Shown here: positions 6,196 through 8,770 of the stretch, piece by piece
How positions within the stretch are numbered: the stretch's first letter is position 1
Layout: the number at the start of each line of letters is the position of its first letter
Source: Thomasclavelia sp.
GTDB taxonomy: Bacteria; Bacillota_I; Bacilli_A; Erysipelotrichales; Coprobacillaceae
Direction: 5' to 3'
NCBI GenBank assembly: GCA_020025035.1
Contig: JAHHSU010000046.1
Location: 1-8,770 of the forward strand
DNA length: 8,770 bases
The notes under the pieces: model-generated
What the model was told of the DNA's origin: nothing
The model's input: the letters and a program-made list of their open reading frames with translations, nothing else
Databases searched by the model: none
Position numbers and translations under genes: made by a program

Positions 6196-7066
6196 CTTCT
6201 TCTCGCTTTCTAATATCTTCTAATTTGTATACAGTTCCATCATATAAAAATCCTCGATCATAATATCTATTAGGATGTGCTAAAACAAATTGATTAAAAG
6301 GTATATGATTTTGATAACTGTCAATCACTTCTAAAATGTACTTATTATCCATATACATAGTTTCAATATATCCATATTCTGCACACATTTCTATTCCCAG
6401 TGTACATAATTCATTTCTTGTTAAAATATGAGTTCCAAACTCATCTTCAAAGATATGAGAATAAGTTTCGTCGTTTTTTACCTTAATGAATAAATTTTGA
6501 TTATAATCTGTATCCATTTTTTGATGAATATATTCAAGATAATTTGTTACTAATTTTCGTCTAGAATAAGAGATATATTGTACACCATGAATTTGTACCA
6601 TACATGGAATATTTGTTTGACTAACAATTTGTTGAATTTGATCTAAAGGCAATTCTCTTGCAATAAACGCCTCATCTATTCCTAACTTACAAAGTGTATT
6701 TAAAGTTTGATGATTAGTATTTAACGTATCTGGTGCATACATCATTTGGTAATGAACACCTAGACACTTACAAATATTAAGAACACCAAAATCTTGAAAT
6801 AAAATACCATCTATCTTGATATCATTTAATTTTTCTAAAAAATCTTTCAATTTTTCGATTTGATGTTGATGGTATAACTGATTAACAAGCACATATACTT
6901 TCATTCGATGATTAACTTGCTTTACCACATGATTAATCTCTTGAATGTCTAATTTTAAAATTCCTCTACTAGAAAATTCTTTTGTACCAACCACAATTCC
7001 ATCAACTCCATGTTGGTACAACTCATCAATTAACAAACAATCATTTAAGTGTACAATTAATTTCAT
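6182..7066 (-). CDS. trhP1: U32-family paralogue lacking the signature cysteines (YrrN/TrhP1-like)
   Basis: A 294-residue protein homologous to the N-terminal barrel half of its neighbour, but without the C-terminal beta domain. GVDGIVVGTKEFSSRG (20-35) parallels the YGADAVFVGGKEFSLR segment of trhP2. The U32 signature is degenerate: at 158-174 it reads QIHGVQYISYSRRKLVT, with Tyr164 and Lys171 where cysteines belong and Arg169 replacing glycine. The second cysteine pair is also missing. It therefore cannot hold the same metal cluster and is likely a structural or tRNA-binding partner of the cysteine-bearing protein. B. subtilis likewise uses two adjacent genes, yrrN and yrrO. The start at 7066 overlaps the trmR stop as ATGA and has AGAAAGGA upstream. 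The partnership is inferred from synteny; the family assignment is firm. Confidence 0.85.
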   Translation of the reverse strand: MKLIVHLNDCLLIDELYQHGVDGIVVGTKEFSSRGILKLDIQEINHVVKQVNHRMKVYVLVNQLYHQHQIEKLKDFLEKLNDIKIDGILFQDFGVLNICKCLGVHYQMMYAPDTLNTNHQTLNTLCKLGIDEAFIARELPLDQIQQIVSQTNIPCMVQIHGVQYISYSRRKLVTNYLEYIHQKMDTDYNQNLFIKVKNDETYSHIFEDEFGTHILTRNELCTLGIEMCAEYGYIETMYMDNKYILEVIDSYQNHIPFNQFVLAHPNRYYDRGFLYDGTVYKLEDIRKREEDERS

Positions 7067-7671
7067 AGTGTATCCTTTCTATAAATTACAATAATTCCAT
7101 CCCCTACAGAAAAATACTTTGTTTCATATAATGGATGTTCTAAAATCCAATCCTTAAATCTTTTAATTTTTTTTACAAGTTGTTTAGTATTACGATTTTG
7201 AATATGATCAATATCATAAATCATGCCATGAAAATCTAGGTTATCAACAATTACTATTCCATCTTTTTTAACACATTCAATATATTTGTCAAAAAATTTT
7301 TGATATTGTGCTTTTGCTCCATCTATAAATAAACAATCAAAAGACTTTGTTTTTAATTGATCGATATCAAAAGAAAGTGCATCATCATGGTGCAATACTA
7401 TACGATCGTTCAAATCATATTGTTCAATATTTGTCTTGGCTTCTTGATAACGTTCCTTATTTAATTCAATTGTTTCTACCATTAAATTAGGTATATTACT
7501 AACTAAACACATCGCAGAATAGCCTATAGCAGTTCCAATTTCTAATACTCTAATACAATTTTGTTGTTTTAAAACTTCTACCATAAAATCTATTCCTTCT
7601 TTTTGCATTACAGGAATATTTCTTTTTAAAGCATCAATTTCTATTTTATTTAATTCCTCTTTTGTAATCAT
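7063..7671 (-). CDS. trmR: tRNA 5-hydroxyuridine O-methyltransferase (TrmR-like)
   Basis: A 202-residue class I SAM-dependent O-methyltransferase. The SAM-binding motif EIGTAIGYSA is at 44-53, with acidic Glu69 at the end of strand 2 (VETIEL). FIDGAK (115-120) and VDNLDFHG (142-149) supply the Asp/Asn metal-site residues typical of the cation-dependent O-methyltransferase (COMT-like) group. B. subtilis TrmR (YrrM), in the same gene position, converts 5-hydroxyuridine 34 in tRNA to 5-methoxyuridine, and the two trhP genes downstream make its substrate. The ATG at 7671 is preferred. It lies one base after the mltG stop, and AAAGGAG (7691-7685) sits 13 bases upstream, a rather long spacing. An in-frame ATG at 7704 would add 11 atypical residues and place this site inside the gene. 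Confidence 0.88.
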   Translation of the reverse strand: MITKEELNKIEIDALKRNIPVMQKEGIDFMVEVLKQQNCIRVLEIGTAIGYSAMCLVSNIPNLMVETIELNKERYQEAKTNIEQYDLNDRIVLHHDDALSFDIDQLKTKSFDCLFIDGAKAQYQKFFDKYIECVKKDGIVIVDNLDFHGMIYDIDHIQNRNTKQLVKKIKRFKDWILEHPLYETKYFSVGDGIIVIYRKDTL

Positions 7672-7672
7672 T

Positions 7673-8713
7673 TTACCATGCGTGCTCCTTTGACACTTTT
7701 TCATGTTCTTCTAAAGTTTTAGAATAATATACATGTCCATCTTTATCCGCAAAAAAATAATAGTCATCATGTTTAGTTGGATATAAACATGCCTCCATTG
7801 TCTCTTTATATACATTACTAATAGGACCTACAGGTAATCCGCTATATAAATATGTATTATATTTAGAATCTACCTTTAAATCATCAAATGTAACTATATC
7901 TTTTGTTACCCCTAATGCATACAAAACTGTAATATCACTTTGTAATTTCATATTATTGTTTAATCTATTTTCAAATACACCAGCAATTTTAGGTTTATCT
8001 TCTGGATACAATGATTCACGTTCTACAATTGAAGCAAGGGTTAAAAATTGATGTAATGTTAGGTTTTTTTCTTTTATTTTAGGTAATAGTGGAATTGTAA
8101 TATTTTGCATTTGATCAAGCATCATTTTGGTATATGCTTCTATACTTTGATCAACTCCTGTTACATTATATGTATCTGGATACAAATATCCTTCTAGTGG
8201 ATATTTAATATCTGGATTTAGTATTTCATCAGTTAATATTTCATACTGATCAATAAGTTGTGATAAATATGTAGGATCATTCCATTTAGCTATTACTTGA
8301 TCTTCACTGATCCCTAATTTACTAGCAACAACATTTGCTACTTGTGGAATAGTTGTTCCTTCTGATACTGTAAAATAATCCTTCATTACGTACTCATAAT
8401 CACCGTCTGCAATAATATCCATAATTTGTTTTACACTCATATTTTGATTTAATTGATATGTATTGGCTTGAATTATCGGATAATGATGTAACTTTAAAAA
8501 GATATTTGTCATCTTTTTATTTCTTATTAATTGTTTTTCATATAATTGATCAACTAACTCATTAATTCCCATCCCTTTTGTCACCGTAAAAGTAATTGGT
8601 GAATCTTGTTTTTTTACAGGACTAGTAGCACGATGATAATACAAAAATGACATACCACATATAATACTTATACTAATCAACGTAGCTATAATATACTTTA
8701 ATATTCTTTTCAT
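7673..8713 (-). CDS. mltG: Endolytic murein transglycosylase MltG (YceG-like)
   Basis: A 346-residue membrane-anchored lytic transglycosylase that cleaves nascent glycan strands and is thought to set their length near the synthases. Residues 6-25 form the single N-terminal transmembrane helix, with the rest outside. Residues ~40-103 are a LysM-like module (TFTVTKGMGINELVDQL), and ~112-135 begin the YceG fold. LEGYLYPDTYNV (173-184) and ASIVERES (227-234) are family motifs; Glu231 aligns by eye with the E. coli catalytic Glu218. FENRLNNNMKLQSDITVLYAL (247-267) and YSGLPVGPISN (290-300) complete the active-site cleft. It is the first gene of the operon, directly behind a near-consensus promoter. 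A GGGGGA Shine-Dalgarno lies a few bases before the ATG. Confidence 0.95.
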   Translation of the reverse strand: MKRILKYIIATLISISIICGMSFLYYHRATSPVKKQDSPITFTVTKGMGINELVDQLYEKQLIRNKKMTNIFLKLHHYPIIQANTYQLNQNMSVKQIMDIIADGDYEYVMKDYFTVSEGTTIPQVANVVASKLGISEDQVIAKWNDPTYLSQLIDQYEILTDEILNPDIKYPLEGYLYPDTYNVTGVDQSIEAYTKMMLDQMQNITIPLLPKIKEKNLTLHQFLTLASIVERESLYPEDKPKIAGVFENRLNNNMKLQSDITVLYALGVTKDIVTFDDLKVDSKYNTYLYSGLPVGPISNVYKETMEACLYPTKHDDYYFFADKDGHVYYSKTLEEHEKVSKEHAW

Positions 8714-8717
8714 ACAA

Positions 8718-8727
8718 TTCCCCCAAC
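8718..8727 (-). promoter_or_regulatory. Unusual G-run ribosome binding site of mltG
   Basis: The minus strand reads GTTGGGGGAA before the ATG at 8713. Five consecutive G residues stand in for the usual AGGAGG; pairing with the 16S tail would need a G-U wobble. Other genes in the window use AAGGTG or AGGAG forms. Confidence 0.5.
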
Positions 8728-8737
8728 TTTCTTTTAT

Positions 8738-8766
8738 ATTATATTCTATTTTACCTTTTTTTTCAA
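8738..8766 (-). promoter_or_regulatory. Promoter of the mltG-trmR-trhP1-trhP2-udk-greA operon
   Basis: Minus strand TTGAAA (8766-8761), a spacer of exactly 17 bases and TATAAT (8743-8738), with an A-rich spacer. Transcription should start near 8731, leaving a leader of about 18 bases. No riboswitch, leader hairpin or attenuator fits there, so the operon looks driven by the housekeeping sigma factor. The window ends 4 bp beyond, so upstream operators cannot be judged. Confidence 0.75.
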
Positions 8767-8770
8767 ATCA

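Noticed and set aside
4948..7066. Naming the two U32 proteins as collagenases or peptidases
   Set aside because: No protease active site is visible. The gene context (next to trmR) and relatives with demonstrated roles in tRNA hydroxylation make that older label misleading.
7672..7704. 11-residue extension of trmR starting inside mltG
   Set aside because: AAAGGAG at 7685-7691 lies within it and points to the ATG at 7671. The added residues do not look like the family N-terminus.

Overview
The window is AT-rich (by eye about 30% GC) chromosomal DNA from a low-GC Gram-positive bacterium. The gene order mltG-trmR-trhP1-trhP2-udk-greA matches the Bacillus subtilis order yrrL-yrrM-yrrN-yrrO-udk-greA. 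Together with a three-helix-anchored LCP cell-wall protein, the base composition and a degraded IS30-type element, this suggests Bacillota, most plausibly an Erysipelotrichia-like gut anaerobe. The class assignment is an inference from protein style; the phylum is well supported.

Layout. Positions 1-about 580 are a gene-poor relic zone. It holds two leftward fragments of the same IS30-family transposase N-terminus, sharing a 55-bp identical direct repeat. Between them lie a short promoter-like block with CACCATA repeats and a 16-bp direct repeat. Positions 637-684 form a strong intrinsic terminator for the gene to its right. That gene (697-2067, leftward) encodes a full-length D-2-hydroxyacid dehydrogenase with an unusual N-terminal domain of about 140 residues, which resembles the middle component of three-component ABC (ABC-3C) conflict systems. 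A 104-bp divergent promoter region separates it from a rightward LCP (LytR-CpsA-Psr) gene (2172-3644), which ends in its own hairpin terminator.

From 8766 down to about 3735 lies one leftward operon. It has a near-consensus promoter (TTGAAA-17-TATAAT) at the right edge and reads mltG, trmR, trhP1, trhP2, udk, greA, with most junctions overlapping or nearly touching. It combines peptidoglycan strand termination (MltG), wobble-uridine modification of tRNA (the TrhP pair adds the 5-hydroxyl, TrmR methylates it to 5-methoxyuridine), pyrimidine salvage (Udk) and rescue of backtracked RNA polymerase (GreA). No RNA genes, CRISPR arrays or riboswitches were recognised.

Most notable are the dehydrogenase fusion protein, the cysteine-less first TrhP paralogue, a possible solute-binding-like insert in the LCP protein, and the rearranged IS30 debris with its orphan promoter.
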